Source: Bradyrhizobium nanningense
GTDB lineage: Bacteria; Pseudomonadota; Alphaproteobacteria; Rhizobiales; Xanthobacteraceae
Length of the DNA: 64,000 bases
NCBI RefSeq assembly: GCF_004114535.1
Contig: NZ_LBJC01000023.1
Span: 1-64,000, forward strand
Reading direction: 5' to 3'
The translations under genes were made by a program, and so were the position numbers. Of this stretch, positions 1 through 6,930 are shown piece by piece; within the stretch, counting starts at the first letter, position 1, and each line of letters opens with the position of its first letter. Under the pieces are notes generated by a model. That model had not been told where the DNA came from, searched no databases, and saw only the letters and a program-made list of their open reading frames with translations.

Positions 1-89
1 AACTGGCACCGACCTCACGGTGGTATAGACTCTCAAACGCCGATCAGCAGGCTCGGTTTGACCAAGGATAACCTCTTGAGGCTCCACAC

Positions 90-545
90 CTAGCCCGACA
101 GTGCCGCCTTCACCAAGCCGCTGGCCTTGCCGAAGTCCATTTGCCCCGCGTACTTCGCGCGCAACACGGCAATCACCTTGCCCATGTCCTTCATGCCGGC
201 GGCGCCCGTCTCGGTGATCGCGTCCGCGATCGCCTTATTCACCTCGTCGTCGGCCATCTGTTTCGGCAAATACGCCGAGATCACCGCGATCTCCTCGCGC
301 TCCTGCGCTGCGAGCTCGGCGCGGCCGCCCTTGTCGTAGAGCTCGACCGCCTCCTGGCGTTGCTTGATCATCTTCTGGAGCACACCGAGCAGATCGGCGT
401 CCGACAGCGGCGGCTTGCCGTTGCCGCGGGCGTCGATGTCGGCGTTCTTGATGGTCGAATTGACCATGCGCAGCGTGGACAGCTTGCGCTCGTCCTTGGC
501 CTTCATGGCCTCCTTGACCGCATTGTTGATGTCGTCGCGCAGCAT
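90..545 (-). CDS. yqeY: GatB/YqeY-domain protein
   Basis: A 151-residue protein that starts MLRDDINNAVKEAMKAKDERKLSTLRM and is highly charged and helical throughout. The pattern LSTLRMVNSTIKNADIDARG, then a KQRQEAVELYDKGGR segment and the PKQMADDEVNKAI segment, is typical of the YqeY family, which resembles the tail domain of the GatB amidotransferase subunit. Length (about 150) is normal for the family. Its cellular role is not settled; a link to tRNA-dependent amidation is only inferred from the GatB similarity. In alphaproteobacteria yqeY commonly sits between carA and dnaG/rpoD, so dnaG is expected just left of the window; bases 1-89 show no gene. It lies 51 bases downstream of the hydrolase gene on the same strand and may be co-transcribed with it. 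Confidence 0.9.
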   Translation of the reverse strand: MLRDDINNAVKEAMKAKDERKLSTLRMVNSTIKNADIDARGNGKPPLSDADLLGVLQKMIKQRQEAVELYDKGGRAELAAQEREEIAVISAYLPKQMADDEVNKAIADAITETGAAGMKDMGKVIAVLRAKYAGQMDFGKASGLVKAALSG

Positions 546-596
546 GACCGTGATCCCTTCGAATAGATGACGCCTGATCTAGGCCGTTCGTGACCT

Positions 597-1307
597 CTAG
601 ACAACCTCGGTTCCGAGCCATTCGGTGAGCGCGCGCACGGTGGCTTCCGGCTGCTCGGCTTGCGGCAGGTGTCCGCAGCGCTCGAGGATCACGAGCCTTG
701 CGCCGGCGATGCCCTCGGCCATCTCTTTCGAGAGCGCATTCGGGATGGTGTTGTCGGTATCGCCCGTCAGCACCAATGTCGGGCAGCTGATGGCGGAAAG
801 CGTCGGTCGTGAGTCCACCCGCGCGATGATCGCGGCCTGTTGCCGCAGATAGCCCTCGACGCCGACATCCTCGTCCTGCGCGTGCACAAGCTTGAGAATC
901 TCGGCATCATCGCGTCGCGACGGATGTACCAGCTCCGGAAAGCTCTCCTCGCGGATGGCGCGGAGCTCGCCGCGCCTGGCACGCTCCATCAGGCCGCGGC
1001 GACGCGCGGTTGCCTCGGGGGTATCGGGCCGCGCCTGGGTGTTGATCAGCGCGAGTTTTATAACCCGTTCGCCCGCCTGGCGCATGATCTCGAGCGCGAT
1101 GTAGCCGCCCATGGAATGGCCGGCGAGCGCGAAGCGCGGCGGCGCCTCGCTCAGCACCCGCCGCGCGATCGCGGCCATGTTGTCATCGCGGATATGGTTG
1201 GCAACCATCACGGGCCCGAACCGCCACAGCGGCGGGATGACGGGGGCGTAGATCCGGGCCGAGGAGGCCAGCCCCGGAACCAGCAGAATCGGGGTGGTCT
1301 GGTCCAT
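597..1307 (-). CDS. alpha/beta-fold hydrolase
   Basis: A 236-residue single-domain alpha/beta hydrolase. It opens with the beta-strand and oxyanion segment ILLVPGLASSARIY, carries the nucleophile elbow GHSMGG with Ser65, an acid in TGDTDN (Asp183 or Asp185) and a catalytic His213 in ERCGHLPQAEQP. This is a complete Ser-Asp-His triad. No signal peptide is seen, so it is probably cytoplasmic. Substrate cannot be read from the sequence; similar proteins are annotated as esterases or 3-oxoadipate enol-lactonase-like hydrolases. It is divergent from carA with a 146-base gap that must hold both promoters. Confidence 0.85.
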   Translation of the reverse strand: MDQTTPILLVPGLASSARIYAPVIPPLWRFGPVMVANHIRDDNMAAIARRVLSEAPPRFALAGHSMGGYIALEIMRQAGERVIKLALINTQARPDTPEATARRRGLMERARRGELRAIREESFPELVHPSRRDDAEILKLVHAQDEDVGVEGYLRQQAAIIARVDSRPTLSAISCPTLVLTGDTDNTIPNALSKEMAEGIAGARLVILERCGHLPQAEQPEATVRALTEWLGTEVV

Positions 1308-1453
1308 TATTGCCTCGCAAGCCCCGCAAATTACCGGAAATTATGCGGCCGAGCTTAAGGGGCCGAGGAGGCCTGTCAAATATGCAAAAACGCATGTGAA
1401 TCCGGCTTCTCCCGCTTTGACGGCGGCGCTCGCGGGGACTATGAAACGCGCTC

Positions 1454-2644
1454 ATGACACAACATGACAACGATCCCGCTTGGCCGGACCACAAACCGAC
1501 CGCGCTCCTCGTGCTTGCCGACGGCACGGTGCTCGAAGGTTTTGGTCTCGGCGCTGAAGGCCACGCCGTCGGCGAAGTCTGCTTCAACACCGCGATGACC
1601 GGCTATGAGGAGATCCTCACCGATCCCTCCTATGCCGGCCAGCTCATCACCTTCACCTTCCCGCATATCGGCAATGTCGGCACCAACGACGAAGACATCG
1701 AGACGGTGAACATGGCGGCAACGCCCGGCGCGCGCGGCGTGATCCTGCGCACCGCGATCACCGATCCCTCGAACTACCGCGCCACCAAGCATCTCGACCA
1801 GTGGCTCAAGGCGCGCGGCATCATCGGCCTCTCCGGCATCGACACCCGCGCGCTGACCGCGCTGATCCGCAGCAAGGGCATGCCCAACGCCGTGATCGCG
1901 CATTCCAAGACCGGCGAGTTCGACCTGCATGGCCTGAAGGAAGAGGCGCGCGAATGGCCGGGCCTCGAGGGCATGGACCTCGTGCCGATGGTCACGAGCG
2001 GCCAGCGCTTCACCTGGGACGAGACGCCTTGGGCCTGGGACAAGGGCTTTGGCCGTCAGGACAAGCCGGAGTTTAACGTCGTCGCCATCGACTACGGCAT
2101 CAAGCGCAACATCCTGCGCCTGCTCGCCGGCGTCGGCTGCAAGGTGACGGTGGTGCCGGCGACGACCTCGTCCGAAGACATCCTGGCGATGAAGCCGGAT
2201 GGCGTGTTCCTGTCCAACGGTCCGGGCGATCCGGCCGCGACCGGCAAATATGCCGTGCCTGTGATCCGGGACGTCATCAAGTCGGGCACGCCGACCTTCG
2301 GCATCTGTCTCGGCCACCAGATGCTGGGCCTTGCCGTCGGCGCCAGGACGAAGAAGATGCATCAGGGCCATCACGGCGCCAACCATCCCGTCAAGGACGA
2401 GACCACCGGCAAGGTCGAGATCACCTCGATGAACCACGGCTTTGCGGTGGACGAGACAACGTTGCCGAAGGGCGCGACGCAGACCCACATCTCGCTGTTC
2501 GACGGCTCCAATTGCGGCATCCAGCTCGACGGCAAGCCGGTGTTCTCGGTGCAGTATCACCCCGAGGCCTCACCGGGTCCACGCGACTCGCACTATCTGT
2601 TCCAGCGCTTCGCCGACCTGATGCGGCAGAAGAAGAGCGCGTAA
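1454..2644 (+). CDS. carA: carbamoyl-phosphate synthase small subunit
   Basis: A 396-residue glutaminase subunit of carbamoyl-phosphate synthase. It hydrolyses glutamine and passes ammonia to CarB to make carbamoyl phosphate for arginine and pyrimidine synthesis. The N-terminal CPSase small-chain domain is followed by a class I amidotransferase domain with LSNGPGDPAA, the nucleophile elbow GICLGHQ (Cys285) and the QYHPEA motif (His369, Glu371), so the catalytic triad is complete. Length is normal. It is followed at once by an intrinsic terminator, so it is probably transcribed alone; carB is 4.3 kb downstream with six unrelated genes or elements between. Confidence 0.98.
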   Translation: MTQHDNDPAWPDHKPTALLVLADGTVLEGFGLGAEGHAVGEVCFNTAMTGYEEILTDPSYAGQLITFTFPHIGNVGTNDEDIETVNMAATPGARGVILRTAITDPSNYRATKHLDQWLKARGIIGLSGIDTRALTALIRSKGMPNAVIAHSKTGEFDLHGLKEEAREWPGLEGMDLVPMVTSGQRFTWDETPWAWDKGFGRQDKPEFNVVAIDYGIKRNILRLLAGVGCKVTVVPATTSSEDILAMKPDGVFLSNGPGDPAATGKYAVPVIRDVIKSGTPTFGICLGHQMLGLAVGARTKKMHQGHHGANHPVKDETTGKVEITSMNHGFAVDETTLPKGATQTHISLFDGSNCGIQLDGKPVFSVQYHPEASPGPRDSHYLFQRFADLMRQKKSA

Positions 2645-2672
2645 GGCGCATTCTCCACGAATACTTCACGAC

Positions 2673-2701
2673 AAAAGCCCGGGCTCGCCCCCGGGCTTTT
2701 T
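2673..2701 (+). terminator. intrinsic terminator of carA
   Basis: A perfect hairpin AAAAGCCCGGG / CCCGGGCTTTT with a six-base loop, ending in a T run, 29 bases after the carA stop codon. Confidence 0.9.
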
Positions 2702-2702
2702 C

Positions 2703-2805
2703 GTCATTCCGGGGCGCGCGTAGCGCGAGCCCGGAATCCATCAAGCAACAGACTCTGCAGCGCGATGGATTCCGGGCTCGACGCTGCGCGTCGCCCCGGA
2801 ATGAC
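2703..2805. repeat. dispersed palindromic repeat, GTCATTCCGGGGC family
   Basis: Begins GTCATTCCGGGGCGCGC and ends with the reverse complement (GCGTCGCCCCGGAATGAC). The arms are about 40 bases and near-perfect. A second member of the same family lies at 31701-31778. Such elements fold as long hairpins and are scattered between genes. Confidence 0.8.
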
Positions 2806-2815
2806 GGTGGAACGA

Positions 2816-2840
2816 GGAACGCCGTCTCACGCCGCTCGTT
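2816..2840 (+). promoter_or_regulatory. sigma-EcfG-type promoter of the cupin gene
   Basis: GGAAC at 2816-2820, a 16-base spacer, then CGTT at 2837-2840. This matches exactly the general-stress sigma-EcfG consensus of alphaproteobacteria (GGAAC-N16/17-CGTT). It lies 32 bases upstream of the cupin start codon. Confidence 0.7.
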
Positions 2841-2872
2841 GATCCCTGGTATCCTCGCGCAGGAGTCCGATC

Positions 2873-3394
2873 ATGTCCGTCGTCCGCGACAATGCCGAGC
2901 CGCTCGCCATCGTGTTCGAGGATGACGGGCTCGTGCCGAACAACATCCGCCCCTTCCTGGTCTACCAGGGCGCGGTGAAGCTCGATCCGAAGCAGCCGGA
3001 AGCGACCATCGAAAATCTGTTCGAGGCGAACGGCTGGGGCGGCACGTGGCGCAACGGCGTCTACGACTATCTGCATTATCACGCGACGGTGCATGAGGTG
3101 CTCGGCGTCGCGCGCGGCAGTGCACGGGTTCGCTTCGGCGGCGATCACGGCCAGGAGCTGGACATCAAGGCCGGCGACGTCGCAATCCTCCCCGCCGGCA
3201 CCGGGCATCAATGCATCAAGGCCAGCGATGATTTCTGCGTGATCGGGGCCTATCCGCCAGGCGCGAAGATGGAGATCACGCGCGCAACGCCGGAGAACCA
3301 CGCCAAGGCGCTGAAGACGATTCCACAAGTCGCACTGCCGCTGGCCGATCCCGTGACGGGGAAGCATGGCGCGCTGATGCGGCTGTGGCGGTAG
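2873..3394 (+). CDS. cupin-domain protein
   Basis: A 173-residue protein with a C-terminal cupin core. Motif 1 is seen as HYHATVHEVLGVARG (metal-ligand His/His/Glu pattern) and motif 2 as GDVAILPAGTGHQCIKA with a conserved His. The N-terminal 60 residues (PLAIVFEDDGLVPNN...) match the YjlB-like branch of cupins. A metal-binding role is likely; the reaction is unknown. The EcfG-type promoter just upstream places it in the general stress response (inference from the consensus). The start ATG at 2873 follows AGGAG at the expected distance. Confidence 0.85.
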   Translation: MSVVRDNAEPLAIVFEDDGLVPNNIRPFLVYQGAVKLDPKQPEATIENLFEANGWGGTWRNGVYDYLHYHATVHEVLGVARGSARVRFGGDHGQELDIKAGDVAILPAGTGHQCIKASDDFCVIGAYPPGAKMEITRATPENHAKALKTIPQVALPLADPVTGKHGALMRLWR

Positions 3395-3410
3395 CCGCAA
3401 GCGCGGTGCC

Positions 3411-3491
3411 GTTGGGTGGGCAAAGGCGCGCCCTTGCGCGCCGTGCCCACCATTCCCAGTTGGTGGGCACGCTTCGCTTTGCCCACCCTAC
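3411..3491. repeat. dispersed palindromic repeat, GGGTGGGCAAAG family
   Basis: Starts GGGTGGGCAAAGGCGCGCC and ends GCTTCGCTTTGCCCACCC; the arms are inverted complements with a variable centre. Sister copies are at 39921-39997 and 59901-60025. Confidence 0.8.
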
Positions 3492-3502
3492 AAGAGCCCG
3501 GC

Positions 3503-4024
3503 CTACGCCTCGTTGCCGCCTTCCTGCCGAGTGGCTTCGAACAGGAACCACGTCCGGCGCTCGGTCTCGTCGATGAAAACTTCCAGGATGCTGGCGCTGG
3601 CGACATCGCCGGCGTCGTCACAAACATCGTGCGCTTTGCGCATGGCGGCTGCGACGTGCTTGTTGTCCTGCATCAGCTCGCGCAGCATCTCGCGCGGCGG
3701 GACGTAGTCCTCGTTGTTGTCCTTGATGGTCTGGAGCTTTGCGACCTGGCCGATCGATTTCAGCGTGGTGCCGCCAATCTTGCGGACGCGCTCGGCAAGC
3801 TGGTCGGTGGTGGCGAAGATCTGCTCCGACTGCTCGTCGAGCAGCAGATGGTAGTCCCGGAAGTGCCGCCCGCTGATGTGCCAGTGGAAATTCTTGGTCT
3901 TCAAATACAGTGCGAAGGCGTCGGCCAGAAGCACGTTGAGCGCCTCAGAGACCTTCTTGACCCCGTCGGGCGACAGATCGGTGGGGGTATCGAGATCGGG
4001 CGAGACCTTGTTGGTTTTGCTCAC
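3503..4024 (-). CDS. dps: Dps-family DNA-protecting ferritin-like protein
   Basis: A 173-residue Dps/ferritin-like protein. The diagnostic segment KTKNFHWHISGRHFRDYHL followed by LLDEQSEQI carries the ferroxidase His (residue 47) and the acidic ligands. Dps proteins form dodecamers that oxidise and store iron with peroxide and protect DNA in stress. I place the start at a GTG (4024) because AGGAAGG lies seven bases upstream and the protein then begins VSKTNKVSPD; the longer open frame adds 16 unlikely residues. A perfect EcfG-type promoter sits 53 bases upstream, which fits a stress gene. Confidence 0.93.
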   Translation of the reverse strand: MSKTNKVSPDLDTPTDLSPDGVKKVSEALNVLLADAFALYLKTKNFHWHISGRHFRDYHLLLDEQSEQIFATTDQLAERVRKIGGTTLKSIGQVAKLQTIKDNNEDYVPPREMLRELMQDNKHVAAAMRKAHDVCDDAGDVASASILEVFIDETERRTWFLFEATRQEGGNEA

Positions 4025-4076
4025 GGGGGACCTTCCTGTTAGGACGCGGACATTGACGGCGCGCCGTCGCACCCCT

Positions 4077-4101
4077 AACGCAAGGCGGCAGCGCCGGTTC
4101 C
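4077..4101 (-). promoter_or_regulatory. sigma-EcfG-type promoter of dps
   Basis: On the minus strand GGAAC (4101-4097), 16-base spacer, CGTT (4080-4077): an exact consensus match. The -35 element is part of a perfect inverted repeat GGTTCCTG-CCC-CAGGAACC (4096-4114). The predicted 5' leader of dps is about 45 bases. Confidence 0.75.
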
Positions 4102-4134
4102 TGCCCCAGGAACCGATGGGACCTTCGAAACGCC

Positions 4135-4836
4135 ATGGACGATTGGATCGACTATTACGACTCCACGCATACGATCTATGTCAGCAGGCTGCATCGCGAC
4201 TTGCACTTCCAGATCATCGCGCGGGACATCATCGGCTACATCTCCTCGCCCGACGCGACGGTGTTGGACTATGCCTGCGGCGAGGCGCTGTCGGCGAACC
4301 AGGTGGCATCGGCCTGCGGCCAGCTGATCCTGGCCGAGCCCGCGCCGGGTGTGCGCGGCCGGCTGATCTCGCGGTTTGCCCCGAATACGAAGATCCGCGT
4401 CCGCTCGCTCGACGACGTGCGCAAGATGCAGGACCAATCCATCGACCTCGTGGTGATGAACTCGGTCGCGCAATACATGACGCCGGACGAGCTCGATGCC
4501 GCGCTCCTCAACATCCGCCGTATCCTGAAGCCCTCCGGCAAGCTGGTGCTGGGCGACATCCTCCAGCCCAATGTCGGCATGTTCAGGGACGTCATCGCGC
4601 TACTCGGCTTCGGCCTCCGGCACGGCTTCCTGAAGGACGCGCTGATCGGACTGATCAGCACCGCGCTGTCGGATTACCGTCATCTGCGCACGCGCATCGG
4701 GCTGCAGCGCTATAGCGAGGACGAGATCACCGCCAAGCTGAAAGCGGCGGGTTTCGCAGTCCAGCGTGCCCATACCAATATCGGCCACAATCGCTGGCGC
4801 ATGACCTTCATCGGCTGGCCGCCTCTGGTTCGTTAA
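4135..4836 (+). CDS. class I SAM-dependent methyltransferase-like protein
   Basis: A 233-residue protein with a Rossmann methyltransferase fold. Motif I is VLDYACGEALSANQV (residues about 43-57), the acidic strand-2 end is ILAEPAPG, and motif IV/post-I is DLVVMNSVAQYMTPDEL, followed by RRILKPSGKLVLGDI, which is typical of SAM methyltransferases. The C-terminal part (LIGLISTALSDYRHLRTRIG...) is family-specific. The substrate is unknown; the LVLGDILQPN segment resembles methyltransferases of polyketide or lipid metabolism. It is divergent from dps with 110 bases between. Confidence 0.8.
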   Translation: MDDWIDYYDSTHTIYVSRLHRDLHFQIIARDIIGYISSPDATVLDYACGEALSANQVASACGQLILAEPAPGVRGRLISRFAPNTKIRVRSLDDVRKMQDQSIDLVVMNSVAQYMTPDELDAALLNIRRILKPSGKLVLGDILQPNVGMFRDVIALLGFGLRHGFLKDALIGLISTALSDYRHLRTRIGLQRYSEDEITAKLKAAGFAVQRAHTNIGHNRWRMTFIGWPPLVR

Positions 4837-4890
4837 GCATAACGATTAGCCGAGGTGGCTTGTCCTACTCCGATCGGTCATGATCGCCGC

Positions 4891-4966
4891 GGCCCGGTGG
4901 CGGAAGCGTCTACGCGAGGGCGGTGCAACGCTCTTCATCCTGGTTCAAATCCAGGCCGGGTCTCCA
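4891..4966 (+). tRNA. degenerate tRNA-Cys-like element
   Basis: A 76-base segment with a 7-bp acceptor (GGCCCGG with CCGGGTC), a perfect T arm (CCTGG-TTCAAAT-CCAGG) and an encoded CCA end. The central triplet context T-GCA-A and discriminator T73 are both cysteine-type features. The D loop lacks GG and the anticodon helix pairs only in a slipped 7-bp form with a 6-base loop, so it is not a standard cloverleaf. It is either an atypical tRNA-Cys or a tRNA-derived repeat or pseudogene. Confidence 0.45.
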
Positions 4967-5105
4967 GCCTTCGCTGCTTACGCAGCTTCGGCTAGGCAAG
5001 CCAGCCTTGCCGCGCTTAGCTCGCAGAGCGGCGGCGGGTTCGGCTGGGCAAGCCCTTTCGTAGCGAAGGCTGCCTCGGCGAAGCCCGAAGGGCGACGACG
5101 GGCAC
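4967..5105. repeat. repeat block joined to the tRNA-like element
   Basis: Directly follows the CCA end. It contains inverted arms GCCTTCGCTGC / GTAGCGAAGGC and the direct motif GGCAAGCC. No convincing coding frame; the open frames across it have no ribosome binding site. It looks like part of a dispersed element rather than a gene. Confidence 0.5.
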
Positions 5106-5137
5106 GCTTCGACTGCCCCCCGAGGCAACATCTGCCT

Positions 5138-5509
5138 TCAATCCATCTTCACCACGTCACACCCGGACAGCACCTGAAGCCGCCCGGCATCCCTGGCCGC
5201 TGATTTGATCACGGCATCGAGCAGGCCCGGAAAGCGCGCATCCAGATCCTCGCGGCGCAATCGCATGAAGCGGTTGGTGCCTGCCACGCGCGTCTGCATC
5301 AGGCCGCATTCGCGCAGCTTGGCGAAGTGGTAGGCGAGGTTCGACTTGGCGCCGAGCCCGCTGAAGTCGCCGCAGCAGAGCTCGCTGCTGACACGTTCTT
5401 GCTGGGCGAGCTGATAGACGATGGCAAGCCGGATCGGATCGCTCAGGCAATCCAGAACCATCGGCAGCTCGATCTGCTCGCGGGTCGGGTGAAGCGGAGT
5501 ACGGCTCAT
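5138..5509 (-). CDS. ArsR-family transcriptional repressor
   Basis: A 123-residue winged-helix protein from the ATG at 5509; a TTG-started frame extends nine residues further but would run towards the operator. The ArsR signature is clear: VLDCLSDPIRLAIVYQL (helices 1-2) and KSNLAYHFAKLRECGLMQTR (recognition helix and wing, about residues 55-74), ending in RREDLDARFPGLLDAV. The pair Cys45-Cys46 could sense a metal or oxidant, but this is only a possibility. It is divergent from the MFS exporter, and two identical dyads lie between them, so it probably represses itself and the exporter. Confidence 0.9.
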   Translation of the reverse strand: MSRTPLHPTREQIELPMVLDCLSDPIRLAIVYQLAQQERVSSELCCGDFSGLGAKSNLAYHFAKLRECGLMQTRVAGTNRFMRLRREDLDARFPGLLDAVIKSAARDAGRLQVLSGCDVVKMD

Positions 5510-5536
5510 GGACGAATCATAGCTAAACTGTCGCAA

Positions 5537-5603
5537 TGTTCAATAGTTCTTGAACAAATTGACTCCTGGATCAGCAAGGACGATAGTTCAATAGATGTTG
5601 AAC
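5537..5603. promoter_or_regulatory. two ArsR-type operator dyads
   Basis: Dyad 1, 5537-5556: TGTTCAA-TAGTTC-TTGAACA, perfect. Dyad 2, 5586-5603: GTTCAA-TAGATG-TTGAAC, perfect. Same half-site, same 6-base spacer, centres 48 bases apart (about 4.6 turns). Dyad 2 overlaps the first possible ATG of the MFS gene. Confidence 0.7.
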
Positions 5604-6788
5604 ATAGAGACTTCCCCAATGAGCGTGTTCTGGCTGGCCTTGGCGGCCTTTGCGATCGGCACCGAAGGCTTTGTTATCGCAGGACTTTTGCCCGGCATCG
5701 CCGGGGACTTGCAGATTTCTGTTTCCGCTGCCGGGCAATTGGTCACCGCCTACGCTCTCACCTACGCCGTGGGCTCGCCGATCCTGGCGGTGACGCTGAA
5801 CAACCTCGACCGCCGTACCGCACTCGCCCTGGCGCTGGCGACCTTCATCGCCGGGAATATCGCGGCCATGGTGGCTTCCAATTATGCCCTGCTGCTGGCT
5901 TCGCGGATGCTCATGGCCGTGGGCTCGGGTCTATGCATGCCGACGGCCCTCTCCGTATCGGTCGCCGTCGCATCGCCCGAACGGCGGGGCCGGGCGGTGG
6001 CGCTGGTGACCTCGGGTCTTACGGTTGCGACCGTCATCGGCGTTCCCCTCGGCAATCTCGTCGGCAGCTGGCTCGGCTGGCGCGCGACCTTTGCCATGGT
6101 CGCGCTGATCGGCGCCATCGCGTTGGCCGGCCTGTTGCTCGGGCTGCCCCGCGGGCTGCCGCGCAACACGGCTTCGCTCAGCGAACGGCTCGCGGTGGCG
6201 CGCCACGGCAATGTCGTGGTCTCGCTTCTGATCACGATCTTATGGGCGCTCGGCGGCTTCACCGTATTCACCTATTTCGCGGTTCCGTTGCGCAATCTCG
6301 GCTTCGACGCCTCGCAGATCAGCCTGGCGCTATTGGTGTTCGGCGGCGCGGCGGCGATCGGCAACATGCTTGGTGGCGTCCTGGCCGACCGGCTCGGCTC
6401 GCTCGCGACCGCAGCGCTCGGGCTCGCCGGCATGGCGAGCGCCCTCATCCTGCATTCGCTGGTCCTGAAGCTGATGCCCGGCCAGGCCCACTACGCCGTG
6501 CTGGGCGCGATCTTCCTCTGGGGCATCTCGGGCTGGGCGTTCTATCCAGCCCAGATCGCCAGCATCATCCGGATCGAGCCGCAGGCCTCGATGATCGCGC
6601 TCTCGCTCAATGCCTCCGCCATGTATCTCGGCTTCGCCATCGGCGGAGCGCTCGGGGGCGCGGTGCTGGCGACCTTGTCGCCGACCGACCTCGGCTGGAT
6701 CGGCGGATCGAGCGTTGCGGCCTCGCTTCTGGTGCATCTCGCCCGTGGCTGGCAGGCCCGGCCAAAACCGGTCAAAATTGCCGGTTGA
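5595..6788 (+). CDS. MFS drug/sugar efflux transporter (DHA1 type)
   Basis: A protein of up to 397 residues with 12 predicted membrane helices. It begins FWLALAAFAIGTEGFVIAGLLPGIA, which is the AraJ/YdhP/NepI type DHA1 opening, and shows the MFS motif C region and loop PRGLPRNTASL between helices 6 and 7. The start could be 5595 (inside operator 2) or the ATG at 5619 (MSVFWLALAAF), which gives a more usual N terminus of 389 residues. It probably exports a small toxic compound in exchange for protons. The neighbouring ArsR repressor and twin operators suggest induction by the substrate. Confidence 0.88.
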   Translation: MLNIETSPMSVFWLALAAFAIGTEGFVIAGLLPGIAGDLQISVSAAGQLVTAYALTYAVGSPILAVTLNNLDRRTALALALATFIAGNIAAMVASNYALLLASRMLMAVGSGLCMPTALSVSVAVASPERRGRAVALVTSGLTVATVIGVPLGNLVGSWLGWRATFAMVALIGAIALAGLLLGLPRGLPRNTASLSERLAVARHGNVVVSLLITILWALGGFTVFTYFAVPLRNLGFDASQISLALLVFGGAAAIGNMLGGVLADRLGSLATAALGLAGMASALILHSLVLKLMPGQAHYAVLGAIFLWGISGWAFYPAQIASIIRIEPQASMIALSLNASAMYLGFAIGGALGGAVLATLSPTDLGWIGGSSVAASLLVHLARGWQARPKPVKIAG

Positions 6789-6795
6789 TGGGCGT

Positions 6796-6821
6796 TTTTC
6801 GGGGTTTCGCCGCCCCGAAAA
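6796..6821 (+). promoter_or_regulatory. carB leader hairpin 1
   Basis: Perfect 9-bp stem TTTTCGGGG / CCCCGAAAA with an 8-base loop, eight bases after the MFS stop. It is the first of two stable hairpins in the 142 bases before carB. Confidence 0.5.
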
Positions 6822-6873
6822 CTGGTCTAAGACCCACCCGCGCGCGAGGGAGACCACCGCGCTCTCGGCCACA

Positions 6874-6903
6874 GGGACGCGCAGCAAGCGCGCCCTTTTT
6901 TTT
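6874..6903 (+). terminator. terminator/attenuator in the carB leader
   Basis: GGG-A-CGCGC / GCGCG-CCC hairpin with a single bulged A, loop AGCAA, then eight T residues. It ends only 27 bases before the carB ATG, leaving no room for a promoter in between, so carB transcripts must read through it. Confidence 0.65.
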
Positions 6904-6930
6904 GCCCAAATTCCACTTCGGCGAGAGTTG

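Noticed and set aside
6610..6930. N-terminal extension of carB by 107 codons
   Set aside because: Overlaps the MFS gene and runs through the terminator; homologues start at MPKRTDI.
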